From Theocolax elegans (taxonomy: Eukaryota > Arthropoda > Insecta > Hymenoptera > Cerocephalidae): DNA of 64,000 nucleotides. The stretch is taken from positions 81,991,986 to 82,055,985 of the forward strand of contig CM047426.1 of assembly GCA_026168455.1 (NCBI GenBank), given 5' to 3'. The notes under the pieces are model-generated. The model did no database searches. It was not told where the DNA came from and was given only the letters and a program-made list of their open reading frames with translations. How positions within the stretch are numbered: position 1 is the stretch's first letter; each line of letters starts with the position of its first letter. A program made the translations under genes and the position numbers. Below are positions 1-13,500 of this stretch, piece by piece.

Positions 1-662
1 GATTTTTTTGCACGTTTGAGGCAATATTTACTCTAACTTAATTATTTAATTTATAATAGGAGCATTCAATAAGAATTGTAAAATGACATTATTGGATCGA
101 TAAAGATTAAAAATATTGCATTATTAAATGAACTGATATCGATTCTAAAATCTGTGTGGCAAGTTGGTGGTGAAATAATAACCAAGAGATAGTAACAGGA
201 TAAAATTAAATAATACAATGCGGTCATTTAAATTTAGTATGTTAAATTTCATTATACACGAACATTTTTATTTAATATTCTTGAAAGATACATTTTTCGT
301 TAAATTTTATAAATGCAAGTAAAATAACTTTTAAATTAAAATTAAAATTTGGAATTTAATTTAAGGGGTTTCGTGTAACAATTTTCATCGTAAAATGTAT
401 CTTACCTTATAGTTTACGTATTATGTTATAAAGTATCGTAGCATTATCATCCATTGAAAATTTTAGATTTTCCCTTAAAAGCAAAGTTTGAAATTTTTAA
501 TAATATTAATAAGGCTTAGATAATGAAAGATTAAACCATACTCTCTAGAATATTTAATTATAGCTGTATCGAACCGCTCAATTAATTTAACGACGAATAT
601 AATTTTGATCCATAATGAGTAGAAATATATATTTATCAATCTTAATTATTTTCTACCTGAAG

Positions 663-716
663 AATAAATAAATAAGTAAATAAATAAATAATTAAATAAA
701 TAAATAAAATAAAATA
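663..716. repeat. (AAAT)n microsatellite, imperfect
   Basis: AAAT/AATA units are repeated about 13 times with a few interruptions. Confidence 0.9.
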
Positions 717-1468
717 TCGATATATCAAAATCATGGTTGAGCTTATCCAGCGTAAGCTAATGAAACCATTTTCGGCATGACCGAAAATTTCCGTGCAGCC
801 TCTCTTTATTCCTATGTTATATATACGTATGGAGCGCGTAATTCGAACGCACATTAATTCGAAATTTTGCATGAGGGCATAATTAATTACCGTACGAAGG
901 GAGAATGAACGCCGTTAATTATACGAGGCTGGTGTAATTGCAAAATGTTATAACAAATAGAAATCACCACAAAATGTCTTTTGGGCATTAATATATATAA
1001 ATAATTCTATATATATATATACAGGTGTTTATGTCTCCGCGTAATTAAATTTATATTTTTTTATAAAGGACAACGATGACCACTGGAATTTGGTTAAACT
1101 TTTTCAAGAATTAAATTCTTTTTCCTCCTCGCGAATGCAACTAACGAAATTTTCGTCTTAATTAGAATAAACAAAAAGTGTGCATGTGTACGTACGGCTG
1201 TGTGAGTGTTTGTGTATTTTTTAAAAGGCGCCGAGTAATAAATAATCGAGCTCTTAGCTCACCCAAAAAAGTTAGTCCGGTTTGTTAAGTGCTCTCTTGC
1301 GGAGCACCGTTTCCTGGATTAAGAGTACCACTACTACTACGACCACTACTGTAGTATGAAAAAGTGCGGGCGTTGGAAAGAAAATTTTTTCCTTCCTGCA
1401 GGACGACGTCGATCCATTTTCATATCAGATTTCCCACTCTGTCGGTAAGTATATATACAGTGTAAAAT

Positions 1469-1515
1469 TGAGAGAGAGAGGAGAGAGAGAGAGAGGGGGG
1501 GGGGGAGGAGAGAGA
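1469..1515. repeat. (GA)n with an embedded G11 run
   Basis: A GA dinucleotide run (one interruption) passes into an 11-base G run (1495-1505) and back to GA. Possible triplex- or quadruplex-forming purine tract. Confidence 0.88.
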
Positions 1516-2639
1516 AGCTAAAGACAACGAACGTATGTTCCATTATCGGAACAATGGAGGTATATCCTTTTACTTTGTGGGAAACAAAAGTGAAGAAGGA
1601 ATGAAAGCTCCCGCGTATACAGTATAATAAATGGGCTTGAGGTCAGAGTGAAGCGTCGATACGATCTTTCGAATTGTAATTAATGACAATTTATCGATTC
1701 TCTTTACGACGCGGGGAAACATTTTCGCGAATACGAATGTTTGCCCTCGATAGTAGTTGTAAATAAGTGAATTTAAAACTGGATTAACGGTACTACCTTC
1801 CTGTAATTTTATTAAACTGTTGATTTATTATTTATTTTCCACTTTCTTTTTTTACATTTATTTTCTAAATAGTTAATCTTTCTTTTCAACGTTACTTTTG
1901 TAGAATATAAGGATTTATGGAAATTAATGATACTTATCAATTTATATACATTTATTCAATCTGTAAAATATTAAGTATTGTTATAAAAACCTATATTTAT
2001 ATTGGCAGAAGATAGAGGAATTTGTGATTTATACTTTATACGACTTAATAGAATGTGCATGTCGACGTGGTATTTTTGACGTATGTATGTATTTAATAAA
2101 AAAAGAAAAAAATAACTAAATTCCACTCGAATTATTAAATTTTTGATATATTTTTCTCTTGTGCACGTTAACGTTAAGTTGTCTTTATTAAATAATGGTA
2201 AAAAAATGTATTAAAATATTAAAAAGTTGATTTATTTCAATATGTTTGTTGTTTGGAGCGATAGATTGTCTACAAAAGATGGGATTTTTCATCGATAAAA
2301 ATAATAGTATACGACGAACGTCAACTACCGTTGAAGCATACAACATAGGAAAATTCCGTAGAAAAATGAGTAGGTTTGAATGAAAAGCTCATAGGAAGCT
2401 TTCCCGAGGGCATCGTGTGCAGGGGCGAGAGCGAAACAATTTTGCACGAACTGACAACTGCCCGGTTGGAATTTCGGAGGGAATTCCCACAGTCAGCTCT
2501 TGTACCCGCAGCTGAACGCATTAGCTTTTTCTCTTCGAGGAACCCCCAAAAAATCCTCGGGTGTACCCGCAGAAGCTGCGTCATCTCGCGAAACCATTTC
2601 GAAAACGTTGCGGAAACTCGGGTCTCTATAGCGTACATG

Positions 2640-2673
2640 TATATATATATATATACACACACACACGTATATA
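2640..2673. repeat. (TA)n(CA)n compound microsatellite
   Basis: About eight TA units followed by about five CA units and a GTATATA end. Confidence 0.88.
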
Positions 2674-2774
2674 CTACCAACCATAAGTCGTCATTAGCGA
2701 TTTACCGCTAAACCCAGATTTTGTATCCCCTTTTCGTTAATCCGAGATCATTGAACCCTCTTCCCTCCCTCGCA

Positions 2775-2798
2775 CTCTCTCTCTCTCTCTCTCTCTCT
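2775..2798. repeat. (CT)12 microsatellite
   Basis: Uninterrupted CT run followed by imperfect CT/TTTC sequence. Confidence 0.92.
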
Positions 2799-2880
2799 TT
2801 CTTTCCCTCTTTCTCTTACTCTTGCACTCTCAGTTTCGATCACTCTTTCTACCTTATTTATTGCTTCGCTTAAATTCTTA

Positions 2881-2913
2881 TTCTGGTTCTAATGAATTAA
2901 TGAAGAACCAGAA
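2881..2913. repeat. Perfect 10 bp inverted repeat
   Basis: TTCTGGTTCT and AGAACCAGAA are separated by a 13-base AT-rich loop. There are no neighbours that would make it a terminator in a eukaryote; function unknown. Confidence 0.6.
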
Positions 2914-4896
2914 ATGGGATAATTTCAATGGGATTATCTTCGTTTTGGTGGTAGATAATCTGAAGAAACGTAGTTAATTAGATCTAGAGAGTAAATTTGA
3001 GCTCTGGCAGAACTTTGACAACTTTTTTTACGAGCAATAGATGTGGCACGTGTGCAGTATAAATGAATGCATTATCTTCCTACTAGATTTTTATAAATTT
3101 TGAAAGATGTTTTTTTAGATCAAAAATATAATATAATAGACATAATTGAAATAACCAAATGTAAAATTTGAATATTTTTAATTAAACATACTATAGTTAA
3201 TTCTAGTTGGTCAATGTTTTAATAAAATATATATTGCGAAGCTAAAGCGAACATCACTATAAATTTTAATTATTTAGAAATATTTCTATTTACAATTCAT
3301 ATTTAAACGAGCTATATGCGATGTTAAATAATTGTGTAAGTAATGTTACATTATACCCTTTTTTTAACTATATACTGACGTAGTACAAATGGTTTAATAT
3401 AATTACTGGAACAAAAACCTGTGTCATACTTTTCGTATAAAGTTCCATAATATATGAAGTTTTATTTACGATAATTACAAAATTTGAATAGTAATTAATT
3501 TATCTAAATCATTTCTATCCGATATTAATAGTAACAAGGTGTTTTACTTTATGTACTGTAACTATAAACAAATATGCCGTTAATGTTATAAATATAAAGT
3601 AATATTGTTACACTATTATTCAGTACTTTAGTAACGGTGAAGTAAAAAAAAACCTTATAAGATCATTACTCACATAATAACGTAAGCGTAAAATAGAATA
3701 TTCAATTTCACAGTTTTATTAAACTCGCCGGTCTATAAACCAAGGGGCAATAAAAAAAATTGATAATTCAATCGCATAAACGCAAAATTGTATTCGATAT
3801 CGTTCTCACAAGGGTCAATGTTGATCCCATTCCCAATTCAATAATCTCGTATCAGAGGAAAAAAAATGGTGAAAAAAAATCGTAACAACTGCCATATCTC
3901 CCTCGTACACACGCACAAAAGCCGTGTATAAACTCTATTCGTATGCATCAGCTTGTGGAAAATCTTAATCCCGATTTCGAGCCCTAGGTTCTCATTTATT
4001 TGAACCTGCTTCAATACAACCTACACACCCATAGACGAGATATAGTTTGGCATAGATATTGCAAAAGGGGATGGTTCGCGCCTCGTCAGCAATGAAGCTA
4101 GCCCTTATACAGAGAAAAGTGAGCCGGGAGCGTCTGTCGAGGAAATTATAGTAGAGGCAATCTTGATCGTGGTGGTTGATGTCCACCAGGTTATTCGGTT
4201 ACCCACTGAAATAAGATTACCGGCTGACGACGACGTTCGCTTCGTGAAATAAAAAAGGGAATCGTTACGATGCGAAATCGATGCGCGACTAAGCAACGCG
4301 TATCGAATACTGTGGTTTACCTTACATTTTCTCGTCCACTGTAATGTTTCTAGTTTTCTATATTACCATTGTGTTTGTTCATCTTTAATATATTTAATAA
4401 GTCGTTCTAAGCCGTTGATTGTTAATAATCTAAGAATTTACTATTTACTTCCAAAAAAACTTTCTTTGTAAATAATAAAAATGTAAATATTAACTACGTG
4501 AATAAATTAATACGAATCGTAAGTTTCATTGTCGTACTAAAATTTACCTAATCCGGAATGAAATTAACGGACCACTTTTGGCAATGTGCCATGATTCGTA
4601 GTTCCCTTTTGCATTCGGGATTCATTCCTCAAGAAAGTACCTTGACAATATACTTAAACAGGCTTTATTGTACTTACAATTCAGAAACGCCATGACCAAA
4701 CTTTTTAGATCTATTGACTGTACTGTCAAATTAATTTAATTTTCAAGTAATTATTCTCGAACAGGTGACAAATCTCAGGTTTACCTCGCCGTCACAATAA
4801 TTTTTATTAGAAAATCTTCTCCATGTACATATTTCAATTCACGTAACAATATTGAAAATTATTTTGGAATTTCCAATACAATTTCGTATTATTGAA

Positions 4897-4950
4897 GCCT
4901 GCGATAGGTCGCTCGGCAGAGTGGTGGACTCGTACCCGCCCGATCGGAAA
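4897..4950 (+). mobile_element. SINE tRNA-like head fragment
   Basis: CCTGCGATAGGTCGCTCGGC, followed by AGAGTGGTGGACTCGTACCC, matches the SINE head at 49625-49700 (CCTGCGAT...GCTCGG...GT), including an A-box-like stretch. No clear B box or body follows in register, so it looks like a truncated or diverged copy. Confidence 0.45.
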
Positions 4951-5825
4951 CATACTTGGGGCGTTTATGAGGGTTGGATACGTAGCCTCAAAATAAACAT
5001 TAGGTTCTGATATACTTCCCCACCTAGTGTTTTTAATTAATTCTAACCTTAATTTATTTAATAAGGTATGATAACGATTAACAATATTCATAGTTAATAT
5101 AAAGTAAATACAATCACTACAGTTTGGCTTTTTATTATTAATTAAACGCGAATAGCGTAATTCAATAAACAAATTCAATAAAATATTTGTTTGAAACTAA
5201 GTAATATTAGGTAAGAACAAACAATTTTCAATTGAAAGGCTACAAAATATTTATTAGTTTCTAATAAATATTTGTTGGGAACTATTCAAACACATATTTT
5301 ATTAAATCTATTTTTCAATGTATACATAGTAGTTTTTTAATAAACAATAAAAATTTTAATATTTAAATTTCATTTTTAAATTAAATAACTGTAACTATAT
5401 TTTCTTTGTCTCGTTATTGCTGATATCAACTCCAATCTTTACAATTATTTATGACACTGCCAATATAATCTTTTATGGTTATCTCATCTAACAAGATACT
5501 AAAATTTTATCTACAAATCACTTTATCGGCAATATCTTGAAAATAGTATTTACCTTACATATTTTATATTAATAATATAATTAATCATTACACTATTTTA
5601 CAACAAGTACATTTAATAATAACCTTATGTAGAATATTTTTTACAATTCAAGTATAATTTATTTATAGAGGTTAAAAGTTAGTATTATTTTATTATTATT
5701 ATATAAAATTATTATATGATTTTCGAGTTTTGTTAAGGACAAAGCGTGGATGTCATTTTTCATTTGTCGTCTCAAATAAGGGCCTAATATACGTACCGTC
5801 ACTCGCCATATTAATAGCCTATCCT

Positions 5826-5912
5826 GGCACACTTATCAATGTATTTTCAACAAGTGCTTTCTGCAAAAAGACATTGCATGCCTCCGGTAGGTAATGTTAA
5901 AATTTAAAAAAA
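5826..5912 (+). mobile_element. SINE body fragment
   Basis: TTTTCAACAAGTGCTTTCTG, followed by CAAAAAGACATTGCATGCCTCCG, aligns with the SINE body at 49736-49800 (AACAAGTGCTTTCTTCACAA, AGACATCGTATGACCTCCG). It ends in an A-rich stretch at 5899-5912. It is about 0.9 kb downstream of the head fragment in the same orientation; whether they were one insertion is uncertain. Confidence 0.55.
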
Positions 5913-8900
5913 TGTCGTATACTTAATTAATTTATTTTTGTGAAAATATGAAAACCAACAATACCATAATATTGTAATTAATTCAATTCTTATATCAATG
6001 TACAAATTATATTAGTTATGTAAATCATTGTATACAAGTAGTGAAAGAAATACTAATGTACGTTACTCACATACTCCGCATGCAATATAAGCAAACCAAA
6101 CATGTCACAGCATAACCGAAGAACATTGTCAAAAGAAATAAAAAGTTGAGGCAATTACTATTACTTTCTCAGCTATCTGGAAAATTAGTATTTTGAAAAT
6201 TTATCAAACCAGCGGGGAGGACATTTTTATGTTCGAAGAACTTTATACGCCTGACGCATCCCGGCATTACTTCCAGAAGGATCGACTTTACGATTCTCTA
6301 TTTATTCGTATTTTTACGACTCTTTTCATAAACAGCTATAACTCCAAACACACACCGACGTTATCCTCCTAGCATTAATAACAAAAAATTCAGTTCGAAA
6401 GATTTTCTGGATCTTCTATCGCACTTGCGGATATGATTTATCGGTACAGTTAGTTAAACAATAATAAACCGGAAAACATTATCTCTTTACGATTAAGTCG
6501 ATATTCCTTTTACTTTTTAATCAGTAAACTTTCTGTTTTCAAGCAAGTTTCGAGAACAAATTCATGCAAGTAAATAAAAACGATTTTACGCTCTAAAATC
6601 CAAATTTTATTCCACACGGTACATCGAGTAATGCTGAAATGCGGTTTAAAAAACCTTGCGTTGAATGCAGATTTTACTGATGAATCAATTTAGATCCATC
6701 AGAATACATTTACTTTTAAGTAATAAGTCTAATGCTGTTGGTATTTGATTTTTCTTCTTTTTCTGTTTTCTATTAGAAATTGGTCATGTTATCGATTTAT
6801 TGTAAGTTGGAGTTATGTTTGACGAATGTTATTGTAGTCAAATATCAAATTTAAATAAAATATAACCTTTTAGATCTAAATTGCTTCACTGGTCAAACTT
6901 GCACAACATGCATCCTTTATGAAGCTAACATCACAAGTTTACCAGTTCAATGAACTGTGTAATTAAATTTGGTTTTGGGATATACAATCTGATAGTATGA
7001 TACATCCCCAATATCTACCTGATCAATAATTTAATAAACGATCACAACAACAATTCTTGCTTATTATAAATACCGTATAATTAATCATCATACTAGAACA
7101 AACTTTTTTACTTGCGGTTTACTCTTTAAGTTTTCTAAACGTTGCGATTAGTTAAGAAATTTCCTTAAATTGAACAGAATTAATTAATTTCAATGAAAAA
7201 CTAAATAATTTACGAACATTATACCAAAAGGTCAAACATATCTTGCAAAATTCATAAGCCTAAGATTTCTACAGGAAAATATTACCTCACTCGGACTCTA
7301 TCTTTTATTTATAAAACATTACCGTTCGTCGAGATAAAGCGACCAAAGAAAAAAAATATATATATACTATATATAGGTCGAGAAAAATCGAAGTAACTCC
7401 CTTAATTTTCCGAAATTGCGGAAGATTAATGGGCCGAGGGAATTCTAGAGGAGAGGAATAGACAGCCGCATACATATAGAGACATCGATAAAGACGGCTA
7501 CCGAAGCTCTGTCGCATAACCTTGGGGGATTCCTGCGATACTTGGCATGTCGGATGAACGTCCGATGAGGAAGCAAGATGGAAAAAAAGTAGCGCCCGTT
7601 GGGTCTTTTTCGTATGCGCCGCGAGCGATCCTCTCGATTCTTTTATCGCTTCGGACTCTTTCTGCCTCGTCTGTCGAGGAAGTTCCAAGCAGAATTGAAG
7701 AAAAAGAGAGACGAATTATAGGATTCGGTGTGCGGTAATGAGATTGGCGATTTTGGCAAACGTGACGGGCAGTACGGAGTAGACCTGAACTCTTCGGGTA
7801 TGCTCGGGAAAAAAAAGGGAAAAAAATGTTCACTCGAGTGTTATTACGTGGGATGGAATTATTTTTGTTAGAGACGATGAGACTTTTGAGTGATATAGTA
7901 CGTGCATTCGATGGTGCTGTCGTGATAACGTTTATTTTGTTCAATGAGAATGGCGAATAAGAGGGTTCCTTGTGGAACTGGATGATTGTTTTTCCAAATT
8001 AATTAATACCGGGAACTACTATTGGATTTATTAATTGAATATATGTCTATGATTAAATGTACTAGGTTCAACGTTCAGATGGATTGCAGAGGATATTGGT
8101 TGCATTAGTTAGGTTTACTGTGGACTCGTACCATAGCTTCTCATTAAACTGGTCTAATTAATAGATGCTACGATGTTTAGTAGACAGTATCTACGATTAT
8201 TGAGCACCATTTAGACAACTTTTATCAATATCAGCAGTATAATTTATACAACAATTTCAACTTGACGCTAACAAAAATAAAGAAAATTTTACGCGTATAT
8301 CTTTATATAATTCTTGCAATGTCTGAAAAGTTGATAAACGTTTATTAAATTAGCAATGTCATTTACGATTTTATAAATGTTCCCGAACTCGAGGAATTCG
8401 TTCTAATTATTGTTGGTTTATTATCTAAAATTTAATTGTTCAATTTCAGAAAGTGACTGCTGTAAGATGAAATTGCAAGAGTAAATATTTAATAACGGTA
8501 ACAAGATAAATCATAAAAGAAATTTAATATTTCTTTTGTTATTCAATTACGTATACCAGTTTACGTAGTTAGCTATTACAATGTTATAAATTACTTCAGT
8601 GCCATTAGATTCGAATAACTAAACAAATCTATTTTATCAGCCAACAATTTAATGTAAGAATCTTCAGACACGTTAACGGAGTGAAAATCTTATAAATTAT
8701 AGATAAACTTACAATACAATATATCCTTGTAATAGTATATTTTTAAAAAAATGTGATTAAAAATATTAATTGAAAGAAATAATTACGTTCTAGCCTCTTG
8801 AACGAAAATGCAATTCTTCGTATAGAACAAATATTATCTTTTAGATTTCATAAATTATATACGTAGATAAAAGAAACGAGTTAAGTAGCAGGGAACATAC

Positions 8901-9336
8901 TCCAGCTGCAACTAAGCTCGTTCAAGTCTATTTTATATTAAAATAATTATCCTCAAAACGCAAAGGACAATAAGAAGAAAAGTCGAGGATAACTATAAAA
9001 AGCATCAAGGTTGCTAAGAATCGAAAAGTAAATTAATGTAACTCAATTGATAAACATTTGCCAGGGGTCCGTTCCTTGGTTAGAAAGGAGAAAGAGAGAT
9101 TCCGCGGTACGGTTGAGTGCCAAAAGGAGATTATTTTTCTTTCGAACCGTGAAAAAGCAAAGAGCTTCGCGAGAAAGAGAGAAAAAAATATAAAGACCCC
9201 TCTCGCGTAAAAAGAAGGAAGAGAGACATATTGGTAAAAGAAGAGCAAGAAAAAGAAAAGGCACCCAAAGGATATACCCGAGGAATAAAGAGGAAAAGTA
9301 AAAGATGAAGAGTGAGGCTGAAGGGGCAGAGGGGGA

Positions 9337-9362
9337 GGGGGGGGGGGGGGAAGAGAGAGAGA
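9337..9362. repeat. G14 run plus GA tract
   Basis: Fourteen G (9337-9350) preceded by GGGGGA and followed by AAGAGAGAGAGAG. The whole 9290-9365 stretch is almost pure purine. Confidence 0.88.
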
Positions 9363-10471
9363 GTAAGGGAACCATTCGAAGAGTCAACAGCGACTTCATC
9401 TTCGTCTCACCCCAGGCGATTCGCGACGCGAAGACGACGCCGTCGCTTTATCGGAGAAACGAGCTTTTAGCGGAGAGGGAGAGATTTCAAAAGTGAGTTG
9501 ACGGATGCTCGGCCAGATGAATTGATATAGATGAAGCCTCCGTCGTTCTTCGCGCATTGATGATTTTCTTAGTTTTTTGCGACACTTTCGATGCGTTATT
9601 AATGTGATTTATGAAAAATATAAAGTGACTCGGTGAAAAGTGAGTCTAAATTATTTTGAGAAGTATAACTTAATTTTGAAATAGACAGTTCCTTTATGAT
9701 AAGCCTATATAGATGCGGATATTATTATAATATTAATGATGCTTTTCGTACAGTCCATTATCAACTAGCGAACTAGTTTATCTTCGAAATGTGCGATTCA
9801 CTGTGTATATAAACCGATATATCTTCGTGCTAATGACTAATATTTTTTTAAACTATTAAGCAGGACATCTAGATGGAGTCTGTGCACATCAAATTAATTT
9901 TAGTGGTGATGTTGCGTGGCGATTTGCGCGGGTTGTGAGGACAGGTAAACGATTTCGACGTTACAGTGTTTTTTTCGCGCTATAGTGACTTTAGTCCTTA
10001 ACTGTATCCACGTCATATTTTTATCATATTATTGCATTACATTATGTAAATTAATAAAATCTTTCTTTGCTTCGACTATCTCTCTAACCCGTGAGGATTT
10101 CCAGCGCCGAACTAAATGACTTTGTTTTTACGTATACGTTTCACTCTTTCATGATATTTTTTGTTTGAATTCACCTTGGTTTTCCTTAATTCATTAATTA
10201 TTTGAACAAAATGGATATGTTTATTCGATTCGAAATAGCAAACCCATGTTACAAATATTATTGAAAGTGAGTAATATATTAATACAAACATGTATTAATT
10301 TAAAATATATTTAATCGATACATAAAATTTACACGGTAGCACCGGTTAATATTTAGATGCGTCCACGCTAATAAAGTTTAACACGTTTTAAATAAATACT
10401 CACATCTTTATGCGCTGTCAATATAGCGTTAATGAAATTCCATTCACTTACCTGAAACATAAATAAAAGGG

Positions 10472-10541
10472 TATTATTATTATTATTGTTGTTGTTATAT
10501 TATTATATCATTATTGTTATTATTATTATTATTATTATTTT
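10472..10541. repeat. (ATT)n imperfect microsatellite
   Basis: ATT units with GTT substitutions in two blocks, 10472-10497 and 10510-10541. Confidence 0.88.
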
Positions 10542-13500
10542 ATAAGCATCAATGTGTATACAGTATTAATATAAATTAATAAATAAGTAAATATACATGT
10601 ATATATAAAATGTAAAATATATTATCAAATGCAGATTCAAACTTTTTTCCCCCTTACTCGTATCAATATGAAATTTACAAAACATCAAACGCACCAATTA
10701 ACACCGCGACCGAACGAAAATTTTCTCACTAATATTACAGCCAGTTTTTGTGAGCTGCACGTATATGATCAAGTTTAATTGCTCCATCCATCAAAAAGCT
10801 TTGAATAAAGAATAAAAAAATATTCAAATTCACGATAAAAAATGTTTTAAAGTTTCTGATTATTTGGACTAGCATTTTTAAAAGAAATGCATAAAGCGAG
10901 AGACGAGTCGTATAATTAATTTATTATGACCTATTCGTATGGCTTATATATAAATCTTTAATCTCAGACTGGAATCGACAAAAAAGTTCGCGCATGTATG
11001 TGTACTGCATTTCATTCGTTGACGCTTTGACGTCTCTTTTCTGCCTGGGTTTTTGAGCTTTTTGCATACGTCCTTCCTCTTTTTTCCTTTCTCCTCTCGG
11101 AAAAAGGATTGTAGTATTATACTGAAAATTTTCGAGAGCGCGTGGAAAAGGCACTCTAATTTTATGGTCCTTTTGTGGCATTATTTTTCCACGTACCTAA
11201 GCTATTACCAACTAAAATTTGGCCAGAAGTTAAAATAATTAAATTGGATATTTGGGTTTTAAATACATCTGTCAACGTTATATAAACAACTGAAAAAATT
11301 AATTATATAGATTTTATTTAGATTATTACGTTGGTTTTTCGATATTGACATTTGCTGTTTGTAATAAAATGGTTTTATAAATTACTTAATCTATAATTAA
11401 ACAATTTTAGTAAATTAAACGTAGCGTACATGAATAATTATATGTGACATTAATGAACATTGTAAACTTTATACATGATTTATATAACAAATGCAAAGCT
11501 ACATATTAAAAAGTAATTTTTGTTATAAATTGTGCTAGAAATTACTATATGCATGAAATATATTCTTACAATGCTATAAAATGTAGTAATTTTTAATATA
11601 CTATTTTTCTCAATGTACATACCGTAATATTACAAAATTTAAATTTCGTTTTATTTTTTTCGCAAGACACAAGGTAGATACGTACGTACGCTCATTGTAT
11701 TTGTTCAGAATACCTCATTCAAATATTTCCAATTTCCGAGTCTGAAAATTATACCGCGCGTAATCGATATAATGGAAAATACTTTTTGGAAAAAAATGTA
11801 GAAAGATTTCAAGGGGTTTCGAGCGGTATAACATATAATGACACCAGCTTCGTTGGTATATTTTCATTATTTCTTTCCTCCTATTTTCTTTTTTCATCAT
11901 TTTTTTTCTTCTTTCCCTCGACGTTTTTCGTCGAATGCTTTAGGTAGCGTTCTAATTTTCGAAACGTTCTCCATTTCTTTTTCCTATCGTAAAACTGTAT
12001 TCGCGATTTTTATCATTCTCCGCGCAACGGTCTTCATTTGTCAGTGAGGTATGTACAAAGGGACGTGAGCGCACCCGGAAATGAAATAGAAAGTCGAAAC
12101 CAGAACGAATTTAGTTTGAGCAAAGCTTCCCTCCGGTTAGCGCGAAAATTTACCGTTGAGTTTACGTCGTTCCAGTGGCATTTGTTTTGTTAATAACTCT
12201 AATGAATTCGATTTCTCCCTGCACAGGTGAACTTGCATCATTCAAAGACATTCCCCTCTTCTCTTCCTATTCCTCTCTATATCCCTCTTTCCATCTACGC
12301 TATTTGTAAGTTTGATGGATAAATTTTGTTTACTCGAGCGTACGGGGATGCGCAAATACCGAAGGGACAGAGATCCGACCTGACAGATTGCTCTCGAGGT
12401 CTTAACGAACTCGGTGTACGAAAAATTTACTTGGTATTTGGCTGTTAACCTAAATTTTACACTGCAAAGATATATTATCTGGTTATTATTATTACTCTAT
12501 ACCTTCACGTATACTTTCGAACTTTCATTAAGTTGGATAAATATTAATAAGCGATGGAAATCCGAAGCTGATCGATTATTCATTTTTCAAATTATGAACT
12601 TTAATCACGCAACACAATTGATCTACATACTTTCACATGCAGTTATAGTTTCATTAATATACAATTTATGCAAATCACTTATTCAAAATTTCAATGTTCA
12701 GTTTCAATTATGTAATTTTTGACAGACTAACATAAATGCGTGTTTTATTAAACATCTGATACAAACTTACCCAGCTTTGTGCGCGCACTTCTAGTTCCTT
12801 TAATAAGTTAGCATTTAAATTACAGTGGTTACAATATTTTGTGCCATTTAAAAATAATCACACGATTTCCCTATAATAATCCGAAAGCATTATTGGATTA
12901 ACTCGAAATCTACTTAATCGAGATTCATAATGAGACAACGATGGTTTAATATGATTATAATCATACGCGCAAATCAGATGCTAATTGATCATTTTATTCA
13001 GTTTTCTTTACGTAATTTATGCGAGTAACTAAAGTTTCAATGGAATAAATACAAACCACATACGAAAGTTAATCGAATAATATCAAAAAAAGGAAAAACG
13101 TTGAGAAAAATTTGACATAATGAAATACCATTGATCCTATATTAATCGCTCTTCTCCAAACGTCAGGTTAAGAAAAAAATATAAATATACTTTTTCCATC
13201 GAATAAAATTGAAAAGCAATACCCAGTCGTATTAACGAATTACGATCTATATAGGTATATATGTAGAGAAAGAGAGAGAGAGAGGATAGGTGGTGGTGGT
13301 TGAAAGCGCACACGCTCGTAGATCGTGGGAGGAGCTGGAAAGCCATAAATTATTATTGATTCGTCGGAGTAGCAACAACAGCAACAACGCCAGCGCACAA
13401 CCGTAATTAAATTCTGTTTTCGCGCGAAGTGCTCGCGGATCCGCGGAAACTGCCGACGCACGTAATTCTCGTATTGCGGACTTTCGGCCTGACGAATGTA

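Larger units (their letters stand above)
1..4896. other. No gene seen; AT-rich with one CpG-rich island
   Basis: Mostly AT-rich non-coding DNA with the simple repeats listed separately. An island at about 2340-2720 has frames open on both strands, but they look like shadow frames of GC-rich sequence with no domain. 3000-3900 is featureless. At 3990-4300 there is slightly higher GC and nothing recognisable. Confidence 0.6.

Noticed and set aside
7498..7944. Open frame of 148 codons, minus strand
   Set aside because: No recognisable family, overlapped by frames on both strands, and typical of stop-poor GC islands.
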